Source of the DNA: JBLHGN01 sp047616325
GTDB lineage: Bacteria; Pseudomonadota; Gammaproteobacteria; Pseudomonadales; Cellvibrionaceae
Assembly (NCBI GenBank): GCA_047616325.1
Contig: JBLHGN010000076.1
Span: 1 to 13,490 of the forward strand
DNA: 13,490 nt
Direction of reading: 5' to 3'
In this document: positions 1 through 7,492 of the stretch, piece by piece
Position numbering within the stretch: position 1 is the first letter of the stretch
Layout of the letters: the number at the start of each line of letters is the position of its first letter
Translations under genes and position numbers: made by a program
Notes under the pieces: model-generated
What the model was told of the DNA's origin: nothing
Seen by the model: the letters and a program-made list of their open reading frames with translations, nothing else
Databases searched by the model: none

Positions 1-333
1 TCCAGAAAATCCATTGCGGGCTTTAAGGTTCGTGAGGGATGGCCAATTGGCTGTAAGGTGACGCTTCGACGCGAAAAGATGTACGAGTTTCTGGATAGAT
101 TGATAAATATCTCTATTCCTCGTGTGAGAGACTTCCGCGGTATTAGCCCAAAGCAATTTGATGGGCGTGGCAATTTTTCAATGGGCGTAAATGAGCAAAT
201 CATATTTCCCGAAATTGAATACGACAAAGTTGATAAACTTCGCGGCTTGGATATTTGCATTTCAACAACCGCCAAAAACGATGATCAGGGTCGTGCTTTG
301 TTAAAAGCATTCAACTTCCCTTTCAAAGGTTAG
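1..333 (+). CDS. rplE: 50S ribosomal protein L5 (5'-truncated by window edge)
   Basis: This is the C-terminal 110 residues of ribosomal protein L5, which binds 5S rRNA in the central protuberance of the 50S subunit. Frame 1 is open from the first base (SRKSIAGFKVREGWPIGCKV) to the TAG at 331-333. The family is about 179 residues, so roughly the first 70 lie upstream of the window. Recognisable L5 signatures include KVTLRREKMYEFLDRLI, the IPRVRDFRG stretch and the IIFPEIEYDKVDK block. It sits 13 bp before rpsN in the usual spc order. The GTG at 58 is internal and is not the start. The S8 repressor site expected near the rplE start falls outside the window. Confidence 0.97.
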   Translation, partial: SRKSIAGFKVREGWPIGCKVTLRREKMYEFLDRLINISIPRVRDFRGISPKQFDGRGNFSMGVNEQIIFPEIEYDKVDKLRGLDICISTTAKNDDQGRALLKAFNFPFKG

Positions 334-346
334 GAAACTACTAGTT

Positions 347-652
347 ATGGCTAAGAAATCAATGATCGCTCGTGAGCTCAAACGCACTAAAGCGGTAGCA
401 AAATATTCAATAAAGCGTGCAGAATTGAAAGCAATCATCAGTGGTCAAGATTCCACTGAAGAGCAAGTGTGGGAAGCCGCCCAAAAACTGCAAAAACTGC
501 CGCGTGACGGCAGTCCTGTGAGGCAGCGAAATCGCTGTAGGATTACTGGACGTCCGCACGGTGTGTACAGCAAATTTGGTCTATGTAGAAATAAATTACG
601 CGAAGCCGCGATGCGTGGCGACGTACCCGGTCTAGTTAAAGCCAGCTGGTGA
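347..652 (+). CDS. rpsN: 30S ribosomal protein S14 (long, zinc-free type)
   Basis: Ribosomal protein S14 of the 30S head, 101 residues, the same length as the E. coli form. It begins MAKKSMIARELKRTKAV and ends PGLVKASW, with the conserved core RNRCRITGRPHGVYSKFGL. The two CxxC pairs of the short zinc-binding S14 are absent; only isolated cysteines remain (in RNRC and GLCR), so this is the C-minus paralogue. The AGGA at 332-335 overlaps the rplE stop codon and serves as Shine-Dalgarno 11 bases before the ATG. It is an spc operon member between rplE and rpsH. Confidence 0.98.
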   Translation: MAKKSMIARELKRTKAVAKYSIKRAELKAIISGQDSTEEQVWEAAQKLQKLPRDGSPVRQRNRCRITGRPHGVYSKFGLCRNKLREAAMRGDVPGLVKASW

Positions 653-680
653 GACCAGGGCGTTTGTAGGAGTAAATACG

Positions 681-1073
681 ATGAGTATGCAAGACCCATT
701 AGCAGATATGTTGACACGCATTAGAAATGCGCAAATGGTAGGAAAACCTTCGGTTACTATGCCCTCTTCAAGGCTTAAAAAGAACGTTGCAGACGTTTTG
801 GTCGAAGAAGGTTATGTTGAAGGGGTGACTATTAGTGAAGGCGTTAAAGCCGAATTAACTATAAAGCTCAAATATTTTGAAGGCAAAGCTGTTATTGCTG
901 AGCTAGATAGAGCCAGTCGTCCAGGTTTAAGAGCTTATGCTGGTAAGGAAGATCTGCCCACAGTTCGAGGCGGTTTGGGCGTAGCAATTGTTTCTACAAG
1001 CAAGGGCGTTATGACTGACAGAGCGGCTCGTGCAGTCGGAGTTGGCGGTGAGGTTCTTTGTACTGTCTTTTAA
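681..1073 (+). CDS. rpsH: 30S ribosomal protein S8
   Basis: Ribosomal protein S8, 130 residues, as usual for the family. It binds helix 21 of 16S rRNA in the platform of the 30S subunit, and in gammaproteobacteria it is also the translational repressor of the spc operon. It starts MSMQDPLADMLTRIRNAQ, directly comparable to E. coli, and ends VGVGGEVLCTVF. The C-terminal RNA-binding block is present as STSKGVMTDRAAR. A good Shine-Dalgarno, AGGAG at 668-672, supports the ATG at 681. The target site for feedback is expected near rplE, outside this window. Confidence 0.98.
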   Translation: MSMQDPLADMLTRIRNAQMVGKPSVTMPSSRLKKNVADVLVEEGYVEGVTISEGVKAELTIKLKYFEGKAVIAELDRASRPGLRAYAGKEDLPTVRGGLGVAIVSTSKGVMTDRAARAVGVGGEVLCTVF

Positions 1074-1110
1074 GGCAGGTTATTCGAATAGATTTTACGA
1101 GTATTAAGTT

Positions 1111-1644
1111 ATGTCACGTATTGCAAAAAGTCCGGTAGAGTTGCCAAAAGGCGTAAGTGTTGACCTTAACGACCAGAACGTAACAGTTAAAGGTGGAAAG
1201 GGCAGCTTAACTTTGGCGGTGCACAACAAGGTAGCTGTTAAGCAGGTAGATAATATTCTTTCGTTTGCCGCTACTGATAACGCGAAGACGTCAAACGCAC
1301 TTGCTGGTACAACTCGAGCACTGATAGCCAATATGGTAAAAGGTGTGAGTGACGGTTTCGAGAGAAAGTTACTGCTTACCGGCGTAGGTTATCGTGCCAA
1401 AGTGAACGGTAATATTCTTAGTTTGACCTTGGGTTTTTCTCACCCCATTGATTTCAATCTTCCCGAAGGTGTTAGTGCTGAAACGCCTACGCAGACTGAA
1501 ATATTGCTAAAAGGCGTCGATAAACAACTTCTAGGGCAAACTGCTTCCGAGATCCGAGCATTTCGTCCACCAGAGCCATACAAGGGCAAGGGTGTACGTT
1601 ACGCTGAAGAAAAGATTCGTAGAAAAGACGCTAAGAAGAAATAA
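1111..1644 (+). CDS. rplF: 50S ribosomal protein L6
   Basis: Ribosomal protein L6, 177 residues, which binds 23S rRNA near the factor-binding region of the 50S subunit. It starts MSRIAKSPVELPKGVSV. The C-terminal L6 signature PPEPYKGKGVRYAEEKIRRK is intact and the protein ends in a lysine-rich tail. The ribosome binding site is weak (only GAG in ACGAG near 1097-1101), but the N-terminus aligns well with the family. The following 69-bp gap before rplR is the longest spacing within the spc part of the window. It is AT-rich, and I see no terminator in it. Confidence 0.98.
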   Translation: MSRIAKSPVELPKGVSVDLNDQNVTVKGGKGSLTLAVHNKVAVKQVDNILSFAATDNAKTSNALAGTTRALIANMVKGVSDGFERKLLLTGVGYRAKVNGNILSLTLGFSHPIDFNLPEGVSAETPTQTEILLKGVDKQLLGQTASEIRAFRPPEPYKGKGVRYAEEKIRRKDAKKK

Positions 1645-1713
1645 TTATTTCTATTGCTATTTTAATTTATATGCAAAGTTATTTGCGGGTTATACAAGCT
1701 GGGTATTAAAAGT

Positions 1714-2064
1714 ATGAATGCCAAAAAAGTATCAAGGGTTCGACGCTCGCGTAAATCGCGCGCAAAAATTAGTGAGTTGCGTGTAACACGCTTATGCGTC
1801 AATAGAACGCCACGTCATATTTACGCGCAAATTATTGGCGTAGATGGCGGGAATGTGTTGGCTTCGGCGTCAACTTTAGAAAAAGCTTTGCGAGATGACA
1901 AAACTGGTAACGCAGTTGCAGCTGCCGCTATTGGTAAGTTAATTGCCGAACGCGCAAAAGCGGCAGGGGTTACTTCGGTGGCCTTTGATCGCAGTGGATT
2001 TAAATATCATGGTCGTGTCAAAGCACTTGCTGATGCGGCACGCGAAGGCGGATTGGAGTTTTAA
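1714..2064 (+). CDS. rplR: 50S ribosomal protein L18
   Basis: Ribosomal protein L18, 116 residues, which binds 5S rRNA together with L5 and L25 in the central protuberance. It has the basic N-terminus (RVRRSRKSRAKI), the conserved NRTPRHIYAQIIG block and the C-terminal FDRSGFKYHGRVKALADAAREGG signature split around residue 97. The ATG at 1714 gives an N-terminus matching the family. A second ATG four bases downstream is in another frame. It is followed after 9 bp by rpsE. Confidence 0.98.
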   Translation: MNAKKVSRVRRSRKSRAKISELRVTRLCVNRTPRHIYAQIIGVDGGNVLASASTLEKALRDDKTGNAVAAAAIGKLIAERAKAAGVTSVAFDRSGFKYHGRVKALADAAREGGLEF

Positions 2065-2073
2065 GGTCACACT

Positions 2074-2583
2074 ATGTCACAAAATAAAAGAGAAGAAAGC
2101 ACAGCCGAAGGCTTGCAAGAAAAGCTAGTCCAGGTAAACCGAGTTGCTAAAACTGTGAAAGGTGGCCGCATATTTGGTTTTACTGCACTCACAGTAGTTG
2201 GCGATGGCAACGGTAAAGTAGGCTTTGGCCGTGGAAAATCGCGCGAGGTTCCTATAGCTATTCAAAAAGCAATGGAGGCGGCTCGGCGCAATATGATTCA
2301 GGTTGAGTTAAACGGCGATACGCTTCAGTATCCGACTAAAGGTCGTCACGGCGCCTCAAAGGTTTACATGCAGCCAGCATCACCAGGCACCGGTGTTATT
2401 GCGGGTGGTGCAATGCGTGCAGTTTTAGAAATTGCAGGAGTTCAAAACGTTTTGGCTAAATGCTACGGGTCCACTAACCCTGTAAACGTTGTAAGAGCTA
2501 CTTTTGAAGCGCTTCGAGCGATGGCATCTCCAGAGTCTGTAGCAGCAAAACGTGGAAAATCTGTAGAGCAAATATTGAATTAA
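2074..2583 (+). CDS. rpsE: 30S ribosomal protein S5
   Basis: Ribosomal protein S5, 169 residues, a 30S protein at the mRNA entry tunnel involved in decoding fidelity. The N-terminal double-stranded RNA-binding domain is visible as VNRVAKTVKGGRIFGFTALT followed by VVGDGNGKVGFGRGKSREVP, and the C-terminal domain as GTGVIAGGAMRAVLEIAGV. The AAGG at 2063-2066, overlapping the rplR stop, lies 7 bases before the ATG and suggests translational coupling. The C-terminus (KRGKSVEQILN) is conventional. Confidence 0.98.
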   Translation: MSQNKREESTAEGLQEKLVQVNRVAKTVKGGRIFGFTALTVVGDGNGKVGFGRGKSREVPIAIQKAMEAARRNMIQVELNGDTLQYPTKGRHGASKVYMQPASPGTGVIAGGAMRAVLEIAGVQNVLAKCYGSTNPVNVVRATFEALRAMASPESVAAKRGKSVEQILN

Positions 2584-2635
2584 TTAAGCTTTGATTGCTC
2601 CCAATTTAATGGGTGCTAATAGCGAGTGAAATACA

Positions 2636-2821
2636 ATGGCTAAGAAGAGAATCACAGTAAAACAGACAAAAAGCACCGTTAAATGCCTGAAAGCGCATAT
2701 TGAGAGTGTTAAGGGTTTGGGTTTGCGTAGAGTTGGTCACGTGGTAGAGGTAGAAGATACCCCTGCGGTTCGTGGAATGATAAATAAAGCTAATTACTTG
2801 GTTACGGTTCTAGGAGAATAG
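2636..2821 (+). CDS. rpmD: 50S ribosomal protein L30
   Basis: Ribosomal protein L30, 61 residues (the bacterial short form is about 59-60). The sequence MAKKRITVKQTKS, then KGLGLRRVGHVVEVEDTPAVRGMI, is characteristic. It is separated from rplO by a single base (stop 2819-2821, next ATG 2823), so the two are very likely translationally coupled. The AGGAG that serves rplO lies inside the end of this gene. Confidence 0.97.
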   Translation: MAKKRITVKQTKSTVKCLKAHIESVKGLGLRRVGHVVEVEDTPAVRGMINKANYLVTVLGE

Positions 2822-2822
2822 A

Positions 2823-3257
2823 ATGCATCTCAATACATTAAAACCTGCTCCTGGCCGCACTAAGACTAAAAAACGCGTCGGTCGTGGTATCGGAAGCGGT
2901 CTTGGTAAGACCGCGGGCAGAGGTCACAAAGGTTTGAAGTCTCGGTCTGGCGGAAGTGTTAAGCCCGGATTCGAAGGCGGTCAGATGCCTTTACAGAAGC
3001 GCTTGCCTAAATTTGGCTTTAGTAGTCGAATCAGCAGGGTCAGTGCTGAAGTCAGATTGGGCGAGTTAAATTGTGTGGATGCCGATGTAATCGATTTGGC
3101 AGCACTAAAAAAAGCCGATATTATAGGCGAACACGTTAGACGTGCAAAGGTCTTTTTGTCTGGTGACCTTAAAAAAGCAGTTGCTCTAAAGGGTTTGGCT
3201 GTGACAAAAGGCGCTAAAGAAGCTATTGAAGCTGCTGGTGGTAAGGTCGAGGCGTAA
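2823..3257 (+). CDS. rplO: 50S ribosomal protein L15
   Basis: Ribosomal protein L15, 144 residues as in E. coli, a late-assembling 23S rRNA-binding protein. The glycine- and basic-rich N-terminal tail (KRVGRGIGSGLGKTAGRGHKG and following GGSVKPGFEGGQMPLQKRLPK) is diagnostic. The C-terminal globular part contains the AGGKVEA end. It precedes secY by 40 bp, the usual arrangement. Confidence 0.98.
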   Translation: MHLNTLKPAPGRTKTKKRVGRGIGSGLGKTAGRGHKGLKSRSGGSVKPGFEGGQMPLQKRLPKFGFSSRISRVSAEVRLGELNCVDADVIDLAALKKADIIGEHVRRAKVFLSGDLKKAVALKGLAVTKGAKEAIEAAGGKVEA

Positions 3258-3297
3258 AGCATTGCTCAACCCAACTAAAAAACACAGAGAGGAATAG

Positions 3298-4638
3298 ATG
3301 GCGACCCCAGGTAAATTACCTCTAGGAAGTCAGAAAGGTTTAGGCGAGCTTTGGGCTCGCCTAAAATTTTTGTTATTGGCGATAGTCATATATCGTATAG
3401 GAACCCACATACCGGTGCCGGGGATTGATCCTGACCAGGTGGCTAACTTGCTCAAACAAAACCAAGGTACCATGTTGGGAATGTTTAACATGTTTTCCGG
3501 TGGTGCCTTTGAGCGAATGAGTATTTTGGCTCTTGGTATAATGCCTTATATATCAGCGTCGATCATAATGCAGATGATGACGGCTGTTACTCCATCGTTA
3601 GAGGCGATCAAGAAAGAAGGTGAGTCTGGTCGTCGTAAAATTAGTCAATATACGCGCTATTTGACGGTTGCTCTGGCCTTGGTTCAATCTTTTGTGATGG
3701 TTAAGGGTTTAGCCGGTCAAGGTATGGCTTACGCCGAGTACTCGACACTTAGCTTTTATGTCATCGCAGTTGTCTCTCTAGTTACTGGCGCTGTGTTTAT
3801 GATGTGGTTGGGTGAGCAAGTGACTGAGCGTGGCATTGGCAATGGTATATCCATGCTGATATTTGCCGGTATTGTTGCAGGCTTGCCAGCGGCAGTGGGA
3901 TCCGCATTTGAAAGTGCTCGTCAAGGTGATTTGCATTTGTTGATGTTGCTAGCGATTGGCCTGGTGGCGATTGCGATCGTGTGGTTTGTCGTGCGCATGG
4001 AGCGTGGGCAGCGTCGTATAACTATTCAGTATGCAAGAAGGCAGGCGGGCAGGCAGGCACAGGGTGCGGCGCAGACTAGTCATTTACCATTAAAAATAAA
4101 TATGGCCGGTGTCATTCCAGTAATTTTTGCGAGTAGTATTTTACTGTTTCCAGCTTCAATCGCTCAGTGGATGGGCAGTTCAAGTGAAGGCAAAGGTGGA
4201 GAAATACTGCAGGAGATGGCGCGTATGATTGGACCGGGCCAGCCGTTAAATTTTGTAATATTTGCAACGCTGATTATCGCTTTTTGCTTTATTTATACCG
4301 CAATGATGTACAACCCTAAGGAGGTTGCAGACAACCTTAAAAAGGGCGGAGCATACATTCCGGGTATACGCCCTGGTGAGCAATCGGCTAAGTACATAGA
4401 TAACGTACTAACGCGGTTGACTGTAGTGGGTTCTCTATATATCGCGGCAGTAGCCTTGCTGCCACAGTTTTTGACAGCTTCAGCCAATATCCCAGTCTAC
4501 GTAGGTGGCACATCACTATTAATCGTGGTTGTGGTTGTAATGGACTTTATGTCCCAGGTTCAGTCCCATTTGATGACCCATCAATATGATTCGGTAATGA
4601 AGAAAGCGAACTTGCAGAATTACGGGCGCGGTCGCTAA
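3298..4638 (+). CDS. secY: Preprotein translocase subunit SecY
   Basis: SecY is the channel-forming inner-membrane subunit of the SecYEG translocon, which moves unfolded proteins across or into the membrane with SecA or the ribosome. It has 446 residues, close to the E. coli length of 443, and about ten hydrophobic segments consistent with the SecY fold. Recognisable motifs include RIGTHIPVPGID near the N-terminus, GIMPYISASIIMQ, the cytosolic loop ending SHLPLKINMAGVIPVIFASS, and the PGIRPGEQ loop at residues 355-362 whose Arg358 corresponds to the essential E. coli Arg357. The C-terminus GGTSLLIVVVVVMDF is conserved. A strong GAGAGGA lies just upstream of the ATG. A GGCA-rich tract in the C4 loop (about 4035-4060) encodes QAGRQAQG and is about one residue longer than in E. 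coli. Confidence 0.98.
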   Translation: MATPGKLPLGSQKGLGELWARLKFLLLAIVIYRIGTHIPVPGIDPDQVANLLKQNQGTMLGMFNMFSGGAFERMSILALGIMPYISASIIMQMMTAVTPSLEAIKKEGESGRRKISQYTRYLTVALALVQSFVMVKGLAGQGMAYAEYSTLSFYVIAVVSLVTGAVFMMWLGEQVTERGIGNGISMLIFAGIVAGLPAAVGSAFESARQGDLHLLMLLAIGLVAIAIVWFVVRMERGQRRITIQYARRQAGRQAQGAAQTSHLPLKINMAGVIPVIFASSILLFPASIAQWMGSSSEGKGGEILQEMARMIGPGQPLNFVIFATLIIAFCFIYTAMMYNPKEVADNLKKGGAYIPGIRPGEQSAKYIDNVLTRLTVVGSLYIAAVALLPQFLTASANIPVYVGGTSLLIVVVVVMDFMSQVQSHLMTHQYDSVMKKANLQNYGRGR

Positions 4639-4677
4639 CACTATAAATTTGTTATTTGGTCTAGAGGATTTATTAAA

Positions 4678-4794
4678 ATGAAAGTACGTGCATCTGTTAA
4701 AAAAGTTTGTCGCCAATGTAAAATGGTCAAGCGTAAGGGTGTGTTGCGTGTAATTTGCGCTGCAGAGCCGCGTCATAAGCAGCGTCAAGGTTAG
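4678..4794 (+). CDS. rpmJ: 50S ribosomal protein L36 (zinc-binding form)
   Basis: Ribosomal protein L36, 38 residues, the smallest 50S protein. It reads MKVRASVKKVCRQCKMVKRK, then GVLRVICAAEPRHKQRQG. The zinc ligands are all present: Cys11, Cys14, Cys27 and His33, so this is the zinc-containing (C-plus) paralogue. The AGAGGA shortly upstream is a good Shine-Dalgarno. It closes the spc operon after secY. A run of T follows the stop (4795-4800) but no GC-rich stem precedes it, so transcription may read on into the alpha operon. Confidence 0.96.
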   Translation: MKVRASVKKVCRQCKMVKRKGVLRVICAAEPRHKQRQG

Positions 4795-5014
4795 TTTTTT
4801 GAAATCCGGTGTTGGGTTAACTGAAGCCGTTTAGACTTTCAGTGTCTAATAAATACGAGGTGTTAACTGTCGTTTGGTGAGAAATTTCCAGGCTATTGCT
4901 ATTAAGTGAGTTTGTCGCTATCCTTGCGCGCCGTTTTGCAGCTAGCTGTTATCGTTGCTGGGGTGGGGAATTCGCTGTTAGCACCATATATCTTATCTAA
5001 TTGGAGTAATTTGA
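4795..5014 (+). promoter_or_regulatory. Alpha-operon leader with competing helices (candidate S4 control region)
   Basis: This is the 220-bp gap between rpmJ and rpsM, where gammaproteobacteria place the S4-responsive leader. Seen in the sequence: a 6-bp hairpin TTAGAC/GTCTAA (4831-4836 with 4844-4849), enclosed by GTTAAC/GTTAAC (4816-4821 with 4862-4867). The second GTTAAC can instead join a 9-bp long-range helix, GGTGTTAAC (4859-4867) with GTTAGCACC (4977-4985), one G-U pair. Inside that loop TTCCAG (4886-4891) can pair with TTGGAG (5001-5006), which covers the rpsM Shine-Dalgarno; this pairing has two G-U pairs. By analogy with the E. coli alpha-operon pseudoknot, S4 may stabilise the closed form. 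I see no convincing -35/-10 pair. Confidence 0.55.
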
Positions 5015-5371
5015 ATGGCTCGTATCGCTGGTGTCAATATACCAGACCATAAACATGCCGTTATTTCCCTTACTTATGTTTTCGGGATTGGTCGCACTAT
5101 TGCAAAAAAAATATGTGCAACAACAGGTATAGAAGAGTCTGCACGAATTGGTGATCTGTCTGGATCTCAGATGGACTTGATTCGTAACGAAGTCGCTAAA
5201 GAGACTGTCGAGGGCGACCTTCGCCGAGAAGTCTCAATGAATATAAAGCGTCTAATGGATCTCGGTGCATACCGGGGACTGCGTCACCGTAGAAATCTAC
5301 CGGTTCGTGGTCAGCGTTCAAAAACCAACGCTCGTACCCGTAAAGGTCCTCGCAAGCCAATCAAAAGATAA
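5015..5371 (+). CDS. rpsM: 30S ribosomal protein S13
   Basis: Ribosomal protein S13, 118 residues as in E. coli, located in the 30S head and contacting the P-site tRNA and L5 through its C-terminal tail. It starts MARIAGVNIPDHKHAVISL. It has the helix-two-turn-helix block VFGIGRTIAKKIC and the basic tail HRRNLPVRGQRSKTNARTRK, ending GPRKPIKR. GGAG at 5003-5006 is the Shine-Dalgarno and is the element that could be masked by the leader pseudoknot. It is the first gene of the alpha operon, 45 bp before rpsK. Confidence 0.98.
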   Translation: MARIAGVNIPDHKHAVISLTYVFGIGRTIAKKICATTGIEESARIGDLSGSQMDLIRNEVAKETVEGDLRREVSMNIKRLMDLGAYRGLRHRRNLPVRGQRSKTNARTRKGPRKPIKR

Positions 5372-5416
5372 GCTAGCGTCGTAAATTAATACTGAAAAGT
5401 TTGGGAAGATATTGCT

Positions 5417-5809
5417 ATGGCGAAGCCAAGTAAATCCACAACAAAGAAAAAGGTCAAAAAGACCGTTGTTGATGGAATAGCGCATATACATGCGTCGTTT
5501 AATAATACAATTGTGACAATAACTGACCGGCAGGGTAATACTCTGTCGTGGGCTACTTCCGGTGGCTCTGGTTTTCGCGGTTCACGAAAGAGTACACCTT
5601 TCGCAGCGCAGATAGCTGCAGAAAGAGCAGGTCAGGCTGCACAAGAATATGGTTTGAAAAATCTAGACGTTGAAGTCAAGGGCCCTGGCCCTGGCCGCGA
5701 ATCTGCAGTTAGAGCATTGAACAATATTGGGTATAAAGTAGCCAATATTACCGATGTGACGCCGGTTCCGCACAACGGTTGTCGTCCACCCAAGAAACGT
5801 CGTGTATAA
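5417..5809 (+). CDS. rpsK: 30S ribosomal protein S11
   Basis: Ribosomal protein S11, 130 residues (E. coli 129), in the 30S platform near the mRNA exit. After a lysine-rich N-terminus come GIAHIHASFNNTIVTITDRQG, split over residues 20-40, and then SGGSGFRGSRKSTPFAAQ. The C-terminal signature DVTPVPHNGCRPPKKRRV is intact. The gene ends 12 bp before rpsD, and the perfect rpsD Shine-Dalgarno begins in the stop codon. Confidence 0.98.
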   Translation: MAKPSKSTTKKKVKKTVVDGIAHIHASFNNTIVTITDRQGNTLSWATSGGSGFRGSRKSTPFAAQIAAERAGQAAQEYGLKNLDVEVKGPGPGRESAVRALNNIGYKVANITDVTPVPHNGCRPPKKRRV

Positions 5810-5821
5810 GGAGGGATTGAA

Positions 5822-6442
5822 ATGGCTCGTTATTTAGGACCAACCTGTAAGCTGTCTCGTCGTGAAGGCACCGATCTTTTCTTGAAAAGTGGTGTTCGTC
5901 CGTTAGAGTCAAAATGTAAAGCAGAAGCACAGCCGGGCCAACATGGTCAGCGTAGAGGTCGGCTATCAGATTACGGGGTCCAGCTTCGTGAGAAACAAAA
6001 AGTTCGTCGCCTTTACGGAGTATTAGAAAAGCAATTTCGTGGCTACTACAAAGAAGCCGCTCGAATAAAAGGCGCTACGGGTGAAAACTTGCTCAAGCTG
6101 CTTGAGTGTCGCTTGGATAACGTCGTCTATCGTATGGGCTTTGGCTCTACGCGCTCTGAATCTCGTCAGTTGGTTTCTCATAAAGCAATCTTGGTAAATG
6201 GTAAGTCATTAAACGTACCGTCGTACCAAGTAAAAGCGGGTGACATAGTGTCCATTCGTGAGAAGTCAAAAAATCAACTTCGTATTCAAAACTCCATGGG
6301 CATTGCCGCTCAGCGGGGAGAGATTGAATGGGTTGATGTAAATTCGGACAAAAAAGAAGGCACCTTTAAGCGTGTGCCAGACCGCGCAGACTTGCCGGCT
6401 GAAATAAACGAAAACCTTATTGTAGAACTTTACTCTAAGTAA
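5822..6442 (+). CDS. rpsD: 30S ribosomal protein S4 (primary 16S binder and likely alpha-operon repressor)
   Basis: Ribosomal protein S4, 206 residues as in E. coli. It binds 16S rRNA early in assembly and in gammaproteobacteria represses its own operon by binding the leader ahead of rpsM. It starts MARYLGPTCKLSRREGTDLF and has the conserved PGQHGQRRGRLSDYGVQLREKQKVR block. The S4 RNA-binding domain at about residues 94-155 includes RLDNVVYRMGFGSTRSE and RQLVSHKAILVNG. Two of the four cysteines of zinc-type S4 remain (Cys9, Cys32), so it is the C-minus form. The Shine-Dalgarno AAGGAGG just upstream is near-perfect and much stronger than those of its neighbours. Confidence 0.98.
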   Translation: MARYLGPTCKLSRREGTDLFLKSGVRPLESKCKAEAQPGQHGQRRGRLSDYGVQLREKQKVRRLYGVLEKQFRGYYKEAARIKGATGENLLKLLECRLDNVVYRMGFGSTRSESRQLVSHKAILVNGKSLNVPSYQVKAGDIVSIREKSKNQLRIQNSMGIAAQRGEIEWVDVNSDKKEGTFKRVPDRADLPAEINENLIVELYSK

Positions 6443-6493
6443 TACGTTTTTTTAGATCCTTGTCCTTGGAAATTATTACTAACAGGTGCGTCT

Positions 6494-7480
6494 ATGCAAA
6501 TTGCTGTTAACGAATTTTTGACTCCGCGTCATATCGATGTTACAGAGATTGGTCCAACTCGGGCGAGAGTAGTGCTAGAGCCTCTAGAGCGTGGTTTTGG
6601 CCATACTCTAGGAAATGCGCTGCGCCGAATTCTGTTGTCTTCAATGCCGGGTTGTGCGGTTACTGAAGTAGAAATAGAAGGCGTTCAGCACGAATATAGC
6701 GCTATCGAAGGTGTGCAGGAAGATGTAATTGAGATTTTGTTAAATCTTAAAAACATTGCAGTCGTCATGCACGGTAAAGATAGAACAATACTTACACTGG
6801 AAAAACAGGGCCCAGGCGTTGTAACTGCAGCTGATATTCAGCTTGACCACGAAACGGAGATATCTAATCCAGATCTTGTGATCGCTAATATTACTGCTGA
6901 TGTTGGCCTGAAGATGAAGCTCACGGTAAATCGTGGTAGAGGGTATCAGCCTGCCGACGGACGTATGACTGAAGACGACGAAACACGCGCTATCGGTCGC
7001 TTGCAGTTAGACGCCTCGTACAGCCCAGTTAATCGCTTAGCTTATACCGTTGAAAGTGCTCGTGTTGAACAGCGCACTGACTTAGATAAGTTGGTTCTTG
7101 ATCTTGAGACAAATGGTACAATCGACCCCGAGGAAGCAATTCGTCGTGCAGCAACAATATTGCAGCACCAGCTTGCAGTGTTTGTTGATCTTGAAGGTGA
7201 AAAGGAATCTGAGCCCGAGCAAAAAGAAGATCAGATTGATCCTGTATTGCTTCGTCCTGTTGATGATTTAGAATTGACAGTTCGCTCGGCCAACTGTTTG
7301 AAAGCAGAAAATATTTACTATATTGGTGATTTGATTCAAAGAACAGAAGTCGAATTACTAAAAACGCCTAATTTGGGCAAAAAGTCTTTAACAGAAATAA
7401 AAGATATTTTGGCCTCACGTGGTTTGTCTTTGGGTATGCGTTTGGAGAATTGGCCACCTGCCAGCTTGAAAAACGATTAA
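6494..7480 (+). CDS. rpoA: DNA-directed RNA polymerase subunit alpha
   Basis: RNA polymerase alpha subunit, 328 residues (E. coli 329), which dimerises to scaffold polymerase assembly. The N-terminal domain (about 1-235) carries LEPLERGFGHTLGNALRRI and LLSSMPGCAVTEVEI. An acidic linker (EGEKESEPEQKEDQ) follows. The C-terminal domain (about 248-328) binds UP-element DNA and activators; Arg264 in RSANCLKAENIY corresponds to E. coli Arg265, and TPNLGKKSLTEIKD forms the following helix-hairpin-helix. The start MQIAVNEFLTPRHIDV and the C-terminus ENWPPASLKND resemble pseudomonad alpha more than enteric alpha, which is my main clue to the lineage. Confidence 0.98.
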   Translation: MQIAVNEFLTPRHIDVTEIGPTRARVVLEPLERGFGHTLGNALRRILLSSMPGCAVTEVEIEGVQHEYSAIEGVQEDVIEILLNLKNIAVVMHGKDRTILTLEKQGPGVVTAADIQLDHETEISNPDLVIANITADVGLKMKLTVNRGRGYQPADGRMTEDDETRAIGRLQLDASYSPVNRLAYTVESARVEQRTDLDKLVLDLETNGTIDPEEAIRRAATILQHQLAVFVDLEGEKESEPEQKEDQIDPVLLRPVDDLELTVRSANCLKAENIYYIGDLIQRTEVELLKTPNLGKKSLTEIKDILASRGLSLGMRLENWPPASLKND

Positions 7481-7492
7481 TTTTCCGTTGAT

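Noticed and set aside
1..333. S8 repressor binding site of the spc operon
   Set aside because: Expected at the rplX-rplE junction and rplE start, which lie upstream of the window.
4519..4788. 89-residue minus-strand open frame across the secY end and rpmJ
   Set aside because: It is antisense to two strongly conserved genes, has no family resemblance and no convincing ribosome binding site.
4791..4803. T-run after rpmJ as a terminator
   Set aside because: No GC-rich stem precedes the T residues, so a rho-independent terminator is not supported.
4939..4948. CAGCTAGCTG palindrome in the alpha-operon leader
   Set aside because: As RNA it would leave a 2-base loop, and as DNA it is too short to assign to a regulator.
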